Shown here piece after piece: positions 12,450 to 22,885 of a stretch of 57,915 nucleotides of DNA. Location of the stretch: contig AJFK01001068.1 of NCBI GenBank assembly GCA_000467715.1, forward strand, positions 1-57,915, read 5' to 3'. Under the pieces are notes generated by a model. That model did not search any database. It saw only the letters and a program-made list of their open reading frames with translations, and was not told where the DNA came from. Made by a program: the position numbers and the translations under genes. The first letter of the stretch is position 1. Every line of letters begins with the position of its first letter. This DNA is from Hysterium pulicare CBS 123377. Lineage: Eukaryota; Ascomycota; Dothideomycetes; Hysteriales; Hysteriaceae.

Positions 12450-13308
12450 ATGTCCAAGCCTGTTATTGTCATTGTGTCCGGCGCATCACATAAGCCCGAA
12501 CACTACCAGCGGGTCAATGACGGGCTTCAAAAATTCCAGTATGAGGCAGTCGGCGTGGCACTGCCCTCGGTCGACTCTGACCCACCTCTTACTAGCTGGG
12601 ATGAGGATGCGAAAGCGGCTCGAGGAATGATACTGAAGAGTCTGGATGCCAGCAAAGACGTCATTGTGGTCGGCCACTCATATGGCGGCATCGTAATGTC
12701 AGAAGCTGTCAAGGGCCTGGGCAAGACAGCGCGCGAAGAGCAGGGATTGAGGGCAGGTGTCATAAGGTTGATATACATGTGCGCAATCGCACCGCAGGAA
12801 GGCCAAAGTCTTCTGAGTTTGACGAAGCCTGTCACAGATGAGGAGGTACAACTAGTGCAACGGCATCAGTTAGCAAGCCGTATGCAAGAGGTATGATGGT
12901 TCTTTTACGGGAGATGGATTTGAAAGGTCATCCCTTCGCATGTGATACAGTGGATAACAACGCCTCTAGGACGGAACAATGGTTCTCCTCGATCGAGACA
13001 TAACCCTCGACATATTATACAACCGTTGTGATCCCAAAGATGCAAACGCAGCGCTAGATCTCCTAGGCACGCACTCCGTAGGTCCATACACCGTCCCCGC
13101 GACGTACACCGCCTACCGCGAAATCCCGAGCACGTATATTCTTTGTGAGAATGACCACGCCTTGCCGCCTACTGCGCAGGAGAGAATGATTGCGCAGGGA
13201 GAAGGTGCCTTTCACGTCGAACGATGCCAAGAGGGTCATTCGCCGTTCCTAAGTAATCCTGGTTTTGTCGTGGATTGTATTCGCCGAGCTGCTGGTGAGA
13301 AGATCTAA
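12450..13308 (+). CDS. Alpha/beta-hydrolase (esterase-like)
   Basis: Two exons (12450-12890, 12970-13308) give 259 residues. The fold begins with a beta strand (VIVIVSGASHKPEHY). The nucleophile elbow GHSYGG places Ser77 as catalytic. Asp209 in ILCENDHALP and His237 in CQEGHSPFLSNP complete the triad at the expected places. The small size, no signal peptide and the HSPF...P tail match the soluble AB_hydrolase_6-type salicylate-esterase/MES-like group common in ascomycetes. It is probably cytosolic and acts on small esters. The substrate is unknown. It lies between the regulator and a broken reductase, with no evident operon-like link. Confidence 0.85.
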
Positions 13309-14029
13309 TAAACATCTAAGTAACCTTTGGGGAAATAAAGAAGCTACTCACCATACTATATGGCACTAGGTGTAAACCTTAAACAGCTCCTTTTCTCTCT
13401 CTGTATCGTCCCTCTAGGGAGTGGTACGCATGTACTATATAGCTTTCCATAGACTCCCCTCAATCAACCTTCATGTCTTTCGTTTCAAACTCGCACTAAG
13501 GCCGGCCCCTCACCACTCTTCGCCTTGATCTTGTTCCATGCCCCAGTCCGGGTGATTCAAGGGAGAAGTATAGCTCGGGCTATGGCTTGAAATGGCGACA
13601 TCCACTCTACCCGGTAGACCATGTCTCTATATCCGGGCACTAGAAAACTCACTAGGACGGACTGAAACGGACGGAATGACTGATACGACCTAAGGAAAAA
13701 TGCACAGCAAACGGAGAAATTGTATTATCATGGAGTGGAGCTCGACTCAAGCTCAGTTGGAGCTCCACAACTGGGATTTGTAAGCATAGGAATTTGTAAG
13801 CTAGCATCAGAATTTCCAACAACGGAATAAGATTGGACAAAGAAACCGGCCAAATGATGTGAAATATGGTTACCATTTCCTTAGGCAGCGTTCGAATTCT
13901 TTTGAAAACTCCTCTTTATTCCAACGTCCTGTGCTCGACACTGAAAGGACTTCTCAAAGCTTTCGCTGATAGAGAAGGCATCTCCCTTCCTAACTTTCAA
14001 AAGAAAAGCTCTGATAGTAGTTCTCTAAC
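13309..14029. other. Intergenic, nothing recognised
   Basis: About 720 bp between the hydrolase stop and the start of the broken reductase gene. No open frame with a family signature and no repeat was seen. Confidence 0.4.
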
Positions 14030-15267
14030 ATGACCCACCCAAGCACCTGCCGTTCATTCCGCCGCACTGTAACCCCCTATCCCATCTCCATCATTCCCTC
14101 CGCCGAAACACTCCCAGTGTCGCTCGCCCCTCACGACGTCCTTATTCGTATCCACGCTGTATCCCTGAACAAACGCGACGTAGCCATACTTCACGAAGGC
14201 CGCTATCCAGGGCCTGTAGAACCCGGCGGTATACCCGCATCAGATTGCGCGGCGGAGGTAGTGGCGATTGGAGGAGAGGTCAAGTATTTCGGGATTGGCG
14301 ATCATGTGGCGCCAACGATTAATCTGTCGTATTTGACGGGCGATGAGAGGGATGCGGATGCAGTGGCGCTTGGTGTTAGCCGGGGAGTGTTGACGGAGTA
14401 TGCGGTGTTTGAAGAGAAGGTTTTGGTGAGCTACCGCGGCATTTGTCTTGGGAGGAGGTAGGCTGAACTCTGACGGCTGCCGTGAGCGGACGTGTGGAGT
14501 TTGCGGATCGAGTTCACAGGCGTCGACGATTGCGTGTGCGGGAGTGACGGCTTGGGTAGCACTGGACTCGCTGAATGGGTTGAAAAAGGATACGACCGCG
14601 CTGTTGCAGGGTGAGGGCTCGCGTTGCTATGTTATGGCGATTCTTTCACTAATAAGTAGAAAGGCACTGGTGGCGTCAGCATGTTTGTGCTACTGATATG
14701 TCTCGCCGCGGGTATTCAACCAATCATCACATCCTCTTCTGACACGAAGCTAGATAAGATTCAAGAACTTAGCCCAGAGATTCAAGTAATCAACTATAAA
14801 AGGCACGCGGACGTTACAGCGGAAGCACTACGCCTCACCGATGGCAAAGGAGTAGGTTACGTCATTAATAATACTAGACCGGCTTGCATTCCCTCTGACT
14901 TGCAGGCGTTGCGCAAGAGGAGTGGTACTATTTCACTCGTGTGGTTTCTAGAAGGCTTCCAGGCTGCCTAGTCTCCCGATATTTTCTTGACTCTTATAGT
15001 GAAGGCGGCTAAGATCCAGTAAGTTGCCCGATCCTACCCAACTCTTCTATTTCTTCAGGAGAATTGAATTTGTGTTAATCTTCGATTCCTAGGGGTATCC
15101 TCGGAGGCTCAAGGAAGGAATTTGAAACTCTGAACAATTTCCTAGAGGAGAATAACGTCCGTCTCGATTCGATCATTGATCGAACCTTTGCATTTGAGGA
15201 CTTAGCGGCCGCATTCGAGTACTTGTATTCTAGTAAGCACGTAGGTAAAGTGGTGATAAAGCTCTGA
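14030..15267 (+). pseudogene. Zinc-less MDR (quinone oxidoreductase-like) reductase, frameshifted and with a nonsense codon
   Basis: The frame from 14030 encodes the start of an NAD(P)H-dependent MDR reductase (DVLIRIHAVSLNKRDVAI, then PGGIPASDCAAEVVAIG). At 14428-14431 one base appears to be missing, because the expected LPRHLSWEE continues only in the next frame. After an intron starting at about 14458, ASTIACAGVTAWVALDSL follows. Another intron splits LLQG from TGGVSMF, the nucleotide-binding loop. A TAG at 14969-14971 then interrupts the frame inside GFQAA/SPDIFLTLIVKA. A last intron (15019-15092) leads to a clean C-terminus ending HVGKVVIKL. Splicing from 14425 could skip the frameshift but would delete a conserved stretch and leave the TAG. 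I read it as a dead gene, apparently of recent origin. Confidence 0.75.
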
Positions 15268-16089
15268 ACAAACAAGCTTTCATGGGGTTGTCATGTTTGT
15301 GATCGTTCTCTTAAGATCACATTGTTCAAGCCCGGTGAACTTTCCAATCTAGAGCTGTTGTGCCTCCCAATTTTCAAGCAAAGTGACAGTTGAAGTTCCC
15401 CATCTGCTTAATCTACTTGCCGTGCTGGACTTTGGTTTTTCGGGCTTTTGAACTTCGAGTCTCTCCCACACTTCTGCCCAAAACTCCGCGACGTCATGAA
15501 CACTCCATGCCTATAAGTCCTCAAAGCTTTTCGGAGTTCCATTTTGTTTGTATCGACCCTCTGAAAGCCCTTAAGCTCCTTCAATAAGACGTTCAATCCT
15601 ATCACACAGATTAACTCATAGAGCCTTCAAAATTTCTCAAATACGTACGAGTTCTCTGATCTCCATACGGTAACCAGTTACAGCAGTCAGCAAATGACCT
15701 AGACATTTCTTACCAGCAAAGTACACCAGAACAATACTGGCGCAACACCGAAGGTACACACCATCACCAGACTTCTATCACTTCACCCGAAAGTCTGTGG
15801 TTGCAAGTAGCCCACGGGCTCCCTTTCAGTATTAGCGCGGACTTGCGTTTTCTCTTTGCTTAAAGTTCTCTACGCAGGTCCCGAACAGGTCTTCGACCAG
15901 GCGCAAAGTTAAAAGCGGCTAGTTAGTAGCTGCCAATTTTGATGTAGTGAGTGAATAGCGAGAATTAAGACTACCTCGAAGCAGTGTTGTATTGTTACGT
16001 CTGCAAGGACCAGTGTAACATTAATCTTCTCGAAGGTTGTCAAGACTTTTTGAGAGGTTACTATCATGGCAAAGTTCTCAACTCTGCGC

Positions 16090-16179
16090 TTTAATGATGC
16101 AGAAGAGTTTGATAAAGCTCAACCACTCGTAAGCGGTGATAATATTTGAAGCTCTCATTCATGGTTGAATTTAATGATG
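16090..16179 (-). repeat. Short dispersed retroposon-like repeat, copy A, with flanking duplications
   Basis: A 70-bp insert (16100-16169) lies between two copies of TTTAATGATG (16090-16099 and 16170-16179). Read on the minus strand, it contains CCGCTTACGAGTGGTTGAGC and ends in TATCAAACTCTTCTG. The same core occurs near 18500, 28020 and 48420. This copy extends further at its 5' end than the copies at 18477 and 27997. Confidence 0.6.
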
Positions 16180-16399
16180 AAGAAAATGGAATGGCGAGGT
16201 CGAGATACTACAGCAACTATATCCAGCTTTACTTCACTTTACATGGCTGCTTATAAAGATCACGATAATTATATGAAAAAAGCAGGCCAAGGTAGGCAGA
16301 AGATATGGGGAACGGCATCAAGATAGGAAGAGTCATAGTTACCAATGTCATCAGAAGAGTGAATCAATCAAAACAGAGTTTTAATTGAAACCATCTAAC

Positions 16400-16630
16400 T
16401 AAGTCGCAAATCCAAGGTCCAGATCCCTAAGCAAATTCCAAAATCCCAAGCAAAGTCCAAAATCCAAGCAAGTTCCAAATTCTCAAGCAAGTTCCAAAGT
16501 CCAGAATCCCAACACATTCATTCAAAAATACCAAGTCAATTCCAAATTCCCAGTAGATTCCAAAATTCAGAGCAAAGTCCAAAAATCCAAGCAAATTCAA
16601 TAAAATTCCAGATCCTAAGCAATTCCCGAA
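16400..16630. repeat. Degenerate minisatellite, unit about 16-17 bp
   Basis: Words such as AAGCAAATTCCAAAATCC and AAGCAAGTTCCAAATTC recur about a dozen times with substitutions and indels. On the minus strand this gives an artefactual hydrophobic Leu/Phe/Gly-rich open frame. Confidence 0.6.
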
Positions 16631-16730
16631 GAGGAAGCATTCCAAGAACCACAGACCACCACCAAAACAAAAACAGAAAATGAGAAAGTTACGAAAACGA
16701 AAACACAAAAACAGCATCCAGTGAAGGTGC

Positions 16731-16776
16731 AGACTAGTCCGTTGTCCTGAAGCTGAATGCCCGCCAGGACTAGTCT
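16731..16776. repeat. Hairpin unit 1 of 3
   Basis: Left arm AGACTAGTCC (16731-16740) and right arm GGACTAGTCT (16767-16776) are perfectly complementary, with a further C-G pair outside. The 26-nt loop starts GTTGTCCTGAAGC and ends GCCCGCCA. The loop is almost identical in all three units. Confidence 0.75.
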
Positions 16777-16833
16777 GACCCAGGAATCGAATGGTCGAAT
16801 GGTCGAACGGTCGGAGGTTCGGAGGTGAGGGAT

Positions 16834-16879
16834 AGACTAGTCCGTTGACCTGAAGCGTAGAGCCCGCCAGGACCAGTCT
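16834..16879. repeat. Hairpin unit 2 of 3
   Basis: Left arm AGACTAGTCC (16834-16843) and right arm GGACCAGTCT (16870-16879). The only mismatch becomes a G-U pair if the minus strand is transcribed. The loop starts GTTGACCTGAAGC and ends GCCCGCCA. It begins 103 bp after unit 1. Confidence 0.75.
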
Positions 16880-16947
16880 GAACTGCACACAAATTCGAAG
16901 GGATCAAGGGATCGTAGGAATCGGTCGGAGGATCGCGATTGGAGGGG

Positions 16948-16993
16948 TAGCCAGTCCGTTGACCTGAAGCTGAAAGCCCGCCAGGACTGGCTA
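16948..16993. repeat. Hairpin unit 3 of 3
   Basis: Left arm TAGCCAGTCC (16948-16957) and right arm GGACTGGCTA (16984-16993) are perfectly complementary. Four stem pairs differ from unit 1, with both partners changed each time. The loop again reads GTTGACCTGAAGC...GCCCGCCA. It begins 114 bp after unit 2. TCGGAGG-like words precede units 2 and 3. Confidence 0.75.
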
Positions 16994-18462
16994 ACCCATG
17001 GTGAAGGAAATGACAAAGACCTGATCCACGTTAAGGTGAGACATACAAGTATGAGATTAGGATGACTAACATGAGAGAGGAATTGAGATAAAGAAAACTT
17101 CAAGTCAATGTGTAGAAGTCATGCCGATGTGAGGAGGTCATGTGGGTGAGAAGTCATGCCGAAGATTATATGAAGGACTCATGTTGGAGATGTTATCGAC
17201 GATGATGTGATGAGATCATGTCGATGAAGTTGAGTCGATGAAAGATGAAGTCATGTTGATGAATGAGACCTGATCAAGGTTAATATAATGAGACAGATGC
17301 GGAAAGGGAATAGTGACATACTTGAATGGAGAAGAAGTCATGGCTGATATGAAGATGGCTTGAGGTGACGATGACTTGGAATGAGGTCAAGGTTGATTGA
17401 CTTTGAATGGAGAATATTGACTCGGATGGATGAGGATGAGTCGAGTTGATGATGCCTTGGAGAAAGGTTTGAGCATGACGAAGGTCGGCTGACGATGACT
17501 TGAGGAGTGGTTGACTTGAAGTAAGGATGACTAAGTGAAGTAGTCTTGGCTGAGGATGGAGCCTTGGAGAGAAGATGTAGAGCAGAGAAGAAAGCTCATT
17601 GAAGAGAAGAAATGTTGGTAGTTGAGTGTTCAGGACAAGGAAAAGTTTGAAGTGGAGGAAAGGTTTGAAGGTTTATATATGTTTTTCGAAAGCAGATGCC
17701 AAGACCTGCTGACAAAGACGATTACGTGATGCAGTACTAGCCCTGATTAGGTAGTCCGTGCACGATTCCAGGGCTCGCATTGCTGACTACTGCTGGAGAG
17801 GAGAGGAGAATATGCTATGCCCACATCAGATCCTGAGCGCTATTGGTCCACGGAGACTGAGAAACCGACTTTTCCAGTGCTGTACCTGAGTCTCTTGGCT
17901 TGATTTTAAGGAGATTCAATCTTCGTTCTCAAGAATTCGCAAGCAATGATCAATGCAACGTTGTTGCGGAGCTACGACTCAACGCGTCCACTCCCCGTCT
18001 CGCGATATCATGTATTCTGGCAGTACCACTAGTCGATCAAATCCTCCCAGACTTCATCCCAAGTAGCCTCTCCCACTTTCCTCACTCCTATCCTTCAATC
18101 TATCCCCACTCCACAATTGCCTAAGTAGTCCATGTAATTGTTTAGGTCCTTCAAGGACATCTCCTCCAAAGCCACCGGGGCTTTTTCATTTGTGATTCTG
18201 GCGAGCAGCATCTCAACACAACGTTGTTCATGCCTTGTCAAGGGACACCCATTAACAAGAGTTTAGATTGACATATTGATGGGAGGATTTCTTTATCAAT
18301 GCAGTGACCAAGTTTCACCAAATGTCTCAACCAGACTTCGGTTCCAAGAAAAACTAATCTATGAGTAGAGACTTTGTTGTAAGAAATGCGGGTAAGTTGC
18401 TTGTAGATGCTAACAAGGCCGTGCACCTAGAACTAATCCCAGAGAAATGTTCGTTCTGAAGC

Positions 18463-18531
18463 TCTCATTCCACTTAAAGAAGAGTTTGCAAAGCTCAACC
18501 ACGCGTAAGCAGTGATTTCTCATTCCACTTA
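18463..18531 (-). repeat. Short dispersed retroposon-like repeat, copy B, with 14-bp flanking duplications
   Basis: A 41-bp insert (18477-18517) is flanked by two perfect copies of TCTCATTCCACTTA (18463-18476 and 18518-18531). On the minus strand the insert starts at AATCACTGCTTACGCG and shares the GTGGTTGAGCTT core and the CAAACTCTTCTT end with the other copies. It is the most 5'-shortened copy. Confidence 0.7.
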
Positions 18532-20361
18532 GAAAAATTTGGAACCGTAAACCTTTGAGTCGAAAGCGCAAGCTGGTGATTGGTGATGATTTCGGTCATT
18601 CTTTGGGAAACAGAAGAGCAACCAATGAAGGCTCGACCGGTAGGAGCACAGGGAAGGAAACCGTACAGCATGCTGGCAATCGAACCACATTGTCGGTAGT
18701 TATGAATGGATTGGATTTCTGGGCAAAGTGCGAGCCTCGAGGTGGTGATCATTGATTACTGTGATAGAGTGAAGCGGGCTGCCAACAGCGAAGCATGTAG
18801 GTCTTGCAAGTTCCAGATAGACCAAATGAATAGATCATTTTAGGATACTATATCTCATCTTACTTCGCCAGTACAAGTAATGGCACCATAATTATACCGA
18901 AGTAATTGGCGTTGCTCCGAGATTTACTAAACGGTGGTCCTGAGGCGCTTTACGAGCAGAGAGGGTTCTACCGGCATTGATTGCTTCACGAGTAGAGAGA
19001 GGTTCGCGGGCAGGTTTATGGGCAGGTTTGCGGGCAGAGGACCCTTCACGACTAAGGACGTCACAGCAAGCGGACGCTTCTTAGAATATCGGAAGAGGAC
19101 ACTTCATTAGCTAAGAGAATACCTCACGACAAACGACTGCTTTTGAGAGAGCAGATGCTTCATGCACAGACGGCAGACAGTCAAGGGTGGCGCCCTAAAT
19201 GCCTCTACCAAGTGCAAATTTGTTTGCCTACGCGTTCACCAACGACAACGAGTCTAGAAGATGACATTTCCGGAATGTCTTTCAAATGCCCATGGCCTAT
19301 CTGACATAATCATAAGTTACCGAGAAGCAATGGAGCCGTCTATGATACTCTGTGGTGAGTTCATCGTCAGCAAGGCCAGATCTCACTGTTAGGCACTTTG
19401 ACTACAGACGAGCAATGGCGACCGAAGAGGCAAAGAAGTACTTTTGGCATAGACTTTCTAAGAACAAATACAACTGCTAACTGCAACTTTCTTTAGATGC
19501 ATCTTTGGCAGTAGAGCCAGCACGTCCTCAACCTCCACGAGTTCAGCATCGTCCTCCCCGCGAACAACGCGCGAATCAACGAAAGATCGGCGAGGGTACG
19601 CTGAACGGACTCGAGAGCACTGCATTGTTACAACCAAGAGAAAGGAAAAAGACTACGTAGATTCAAACGGCATGATGGTCTGTTGTTGATCGATTCCCAC
19701 CTTTGAAGGACCCCGACGTCCCTATCTATACCCATCTACGATAGCAAAACTACAACAACGAGGAAAGGCATGCTAATTTAAATCAACGAGGATATAACTA
19801 GAATGTGGCATAGCTTCATGTAAGAGTTTTAACAAGATTCTACGGTGCGTTGTTGGTGGATTTGTAGTTGATGCTTGGAATCGTCCTCTCAGGTCAGCCG
19901 TAGCGGATACCTCACCACTGCTTGACGACCAAGGCAAGCATGCTCATGTTAGGATAGAGTGATATCACTGGGGCTACAAAGAACCACATAGCAAAGAATT
20001 GAGCCAATTCCACCATACGTTGTAGATAAATGCAGAACTGGGTAGCTACGTAGTACGGGCGTCGCGATGTTCAAACCCGAACCGCAATAACTGGGAATGT
20101 CGTGGCTGATATAACAAACGAGTGTCATGTTAGCAGTCCGAAACTAATTCGAGAACAAGTATAAGAGCTTGCTTGTGCCGTGTTGCTTAAGGATTTGGAA
20201 ATCAAAGGTTCATAATGCTCGACCTTGACATCGACGGTGTCAGACAACCGCATCAGCAACTATACATTCCAGCCCACCTAGGCCCCCCAGAGCATTCACA
20301 TTTGGGAAGACAAATATTGCCAGCCATCAACTTACCATTCTTTTACCCCGAGCAAGCACGC

Positions 20362-21814
20362 TCACGTCTGCGTATCCCTCTCCGCCGGCGACCGGTTCAC
20401 TCTCGTCTTCCTAGTTGTCTTTCCTTTCGCTGCCACCTTCGCTGCCGGAGACTCCAAATCATCAGAGCCGCCACCGAAAGCCTCCTCTTCACCTTCCTGC
20501 CACCCTATTTCCAAAATTGCCCCATTTTTCGGCTGGTTCCTGTTGCTTCTCCATGTGTTCTTTGCAGAAGTACTGTTACCTTCAACCTGATTGGTTGTCC
20601 TGGAGATCTTGCGAGAACGACTGACGGTTTTCTTCCCTGAGGCCGGAATCTCTCTGAGGGCTTCGATGGACGGACGCATGCCATCATGAGCCTTGTTATG
20701 CGTTGGAACAACTAGCTCGGTAGCGTCGGCCTGGACTGGGGCGACCTCGTCTCCTTCCCCGCGAAACGGACAGATTTTCAGAGAGCTCGGCAACAAACCT
20801 CTAGGTGTTTCACTATCTGGTGATTGATTATCTTCATGCCTCACATTCTTCTCAAAGCTCTTCATCTCATTCACCATAGTCTTGCTCAAACCCACCGCTC
20901 TCACCTTTTCCATCGCAGACAGGAAATGCTGATACGTCAGTACCCGCGCCGCCGAATCCTCGTATCCAGCCTCAAGCTGACTGCTAACGCAATGTGTCGC
21001 AGCAGTAACACAAAGATTCTTCAAATCAGAACCCGTATATCCTGGGGTTAGACTTGCCAACTGTTTGGCATCTATTCCCACTAGTGCTTCGTCTTTGAGA
21101 AGCAAATTCAAAATTCCGCATCTCTCCTGCGCATTCGGAACATCGAGATGGATCTGCATCGGCGCTCTCCTCAGCACCGCGGGATCAAGATCGAAAGGCC
21201 TATTTGTTGCCAGTAGAATGAATGGAGAATCTGTACCGCTGGTCAAACCATCCCATTCCATCAGGAATTGGTTCAGCGTCGATCTAACATGCTTCTCCTC
21301 TTCTGCTTTCCGCGCTCCTAGTAAAGCATCCGCTTCGTCGACAAACACGATGCTCGGGTACAGCTTGCGAGCTATAGAGAATAATGCTTTGATGACTTTC
21401 TCACTATCGCCGTAATATTCCTGCCACATCTCGGCGATTGAGGTAGAAATCATGTTGAAGCCGGATTGCTTGGCCATACCCTTTGCTAGGAGCGATTTTC
21501 CGGTTCCAGGAGGGCCATAGAGGATGGCGCCGGTTACTTTGTTGCCTTTGAGAACACCGTGAGAGAACGCCTTGGGTCGACGCAGTGAGAGGGTTGTGAC
21601 TTGTTCGAGAGAATTGATCGTAGATTTGTTAATGAAAATGTTCTGGTATTTTGGTGCGATGCGGTCTGCTCGATGAATTAGATTATGGGTTTATATTTGT
21701 CAAGAGTGAAGGCTTACCGGTGTTTACAATGCAGTCAAGGAGCATTTTCTCGAATTTTCCTTTCACTTTGGACTTCCATTTTATCATTTTCTTCGCGTGG
21801 CTCAGCCCATTCAT
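20362..21814 (-). CDS. Msp1/ATAD1-like AAA ATPase with a long basic C-terminal tail
   Basis: Two exons (21814-21718, 21665-20362) give 466 residues. The AAA core is complete: Walker A GPPGTGKS (about 83-90), Walker B IVFVDEAD (about 138-145), sensor LLATNRP, and the LRR(A)P arginine-finger region. GYTGSDLKNLC belongs to the small domain. The sequence FDLDPAVLRRAPMQIHLDVP is closest in style to Msp1/ATAD1 membrane-protein extractases and the large mitochondrial AAA proteins of ascomycetes. Two points are unusual. The region before the AAA core is only about 60 residues with no membrane anchor, and the last ~200 residues form a polar tail with basic clusters (GKKTVSRSRKISR, KGKTTRKTRVNR). This may be a shortened paralogue with a non-mitochondrial site of action. 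The upstream start is the first in-frame ATG. Confidence 0.75.
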
Positions 21815-22442
21815 CTTTTAATCAATTGCAATCGCTGTCCTCCGTCTGAGGTTAGTTGGTGAGTATAGTCTTCGCGGTTGATTGAGTGGGGCGTTGGTTG
21901 ATTGTAATTGAATGGTATACTGCTAAGGCAATTTTTAAGTACCCAAATGGCTTATTAAAAAAATAAGAACACTTTACTAAGCATGAATCGGTTCGTGAAT
22001 AGGGTCGGCATCTTCGTTGATGATTTTTCCGTGAATATGGCTTCCGTAACCGTGGAATCCAGGCTCGGTTCTCGCAGAGGTAGAGATCTGGATATGAAAG
22101 AAGTAGGCGCCTACCAGTCAATATAGGGCTTGAGCATGACCTTTTGGAATTCGTTGCTCGGCATTGGAGAACATATGCTCCCCAAGTTGTCCAGGGGAGA
22201 GAAAGAGGCTGGCCCTCTTGAGATGAATCTCTGAATCGCGAAACCGTTGAGCGGGCTTCCGCTACAAACCTGATGCGAAGTATCTCTACAGCTTTGAGAT
22301 TCATGGCTCTCTTAGTAAATCTAACCAGACAGTTTGCCGCTTCACAACTTAACACAGTGACAGTCAAATTGACGAGAGACTATCAGTTGCATATTTAGTG
22401 TCCTTACAACCTAAAGTTTGCTAGTCAAGTAGTCCCTCAAGA
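21815..22442. other. Intergenic between AAA gene and small gene
   Basis: About 630 bp. Apart from the coding relic on the minus strand at 21977-22270 (separate entry), nothing is seen. Confidence 0.4.
21977..22270 (-). pseudogene. Possible coding relic of unknown family, one frameshift
   Basis: On the minus strand, a frame reading SGSPLNGFAIQRFISRGPAS and then PMPSNEFQKVMLKPYIDW ends at a TAG near 22113. Directly afterwards another frame continues without a gap as GAYFFHIQISTSARTEPG, then GYGSHIHGKIINEDADPIHE, ending at a TAG at 21977-21979. The two halves join naturally if one base has been lost near 22111-22117. Composition looks like real protein in both halves. I do not recognise the family, and no intact start was found upstream. 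Confidence 0.3.
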
Positions 22443-22885
22443 TTAATATCCGGGATATTGGTTCTTCCTCCCTGACTTGATTTGCTTCCGTTCCGAGCCT
22501 CCAATCCTCTTGCTCTTCTCCGCCGCCTTGTTGGAGTAGGCAAAGGCTTCATTTTTTTTTCCAGCCGACACCCAGGCCATCCCATTCCCGACCGCTGCGA
22601 CCCCGTTTCCTGCGACGTCGATTCCGTAATTCGAACCATCTGTCCAAGCGTACGCTGCGCCCTTTGAGCCTTGAGCCATTGCTACAGCTGTTCGGCCGTC
22701 ATTGACGACTCGACCCTCGGCCCTTCCACGCGTGGCGACATAGTCTGGATAGAAGTGCCACAGTTAGTAGAGCTGTCTACTTAAAAGAGCTGCGAGGCTA
22801 GCAACACACCTGTTCCGCTCAGCGATTCCGAACTTGTCCTTCTCTCCAAGCTCCTTTCTTTCTGTGAAGATTGCTCATTGCCCAT
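22443..22885 (-). CDS. Small Gly/Ala-rich protein with a possible N-myristoylation signal
   Basis: Two exons (22885-22810, 22744-22443) give 125 residues. The start MGNEQSSQKERS has Gly2 and Ser6, which fits an N-myristoylation signal, and the following basic cluster (KERSLERR) would help membrane binding. The rest is built from short repeats rich in Ala, Gly and aromatics: GAAYAWTDG, GNGVAAVGNGMAWVSAGK, AFAYSNK. The alternation resembles short beta-roll repeats. The C-terminus is Lys-rich (KRIGGSERKQIKSGRK). It shares ATRG and YAW motifs with the divergent gene at 23540, 654 bp away. Both have one intron, just before or a few codons before the ATRG motif. No function is known to me. Confidence 0.6.

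Larger units (their letters stand above)
15268..20361. other. Gene-free, repeat-rich island of about 5 kb
   Basis: No intact gene could be supported over about 5.1 kb. Contents: two copies of a short dispersed repeat (16100-16169 and 18477-18517), a degenerate minisatellite (16400-16630), three hairpin units (16731-16993), and a purine-rich block of GATGAAGTCATG-like words (about 17100-17560). Around 18930-19100 there are imperfect repeats of the type TTCACGAGTAGAGAG / GGGCAGGTTTGCGGGCAG. A Pro/Arg/Gln-rich open stretch near 19495-19660 could be a relic of a coding sequence, but I cannot name it. Confidence 0.5.

Noticed and set aside
14425-14520. Alternative intron that would skip the frameshift in the MDR gene
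   Set aside because: It would remove the conserved LPRHLSWEE stretch and still leave the TAG at 14969, so it does not rescue the gene.
16427-16888. 153-codon hydrophobic open frame on the minus strand
   Set aside because: It reads straight through the minisatellite and a hairpin. The Leu/Phe/Gly-rich composition is an effect of the repeat.
21852-22367. 171-codon open frame on the minus strand
   Set aside because: It lies in a different frame from the protein-like relic in the same place, and its Arg/Ser-rich composition looks like an off-frame translation.
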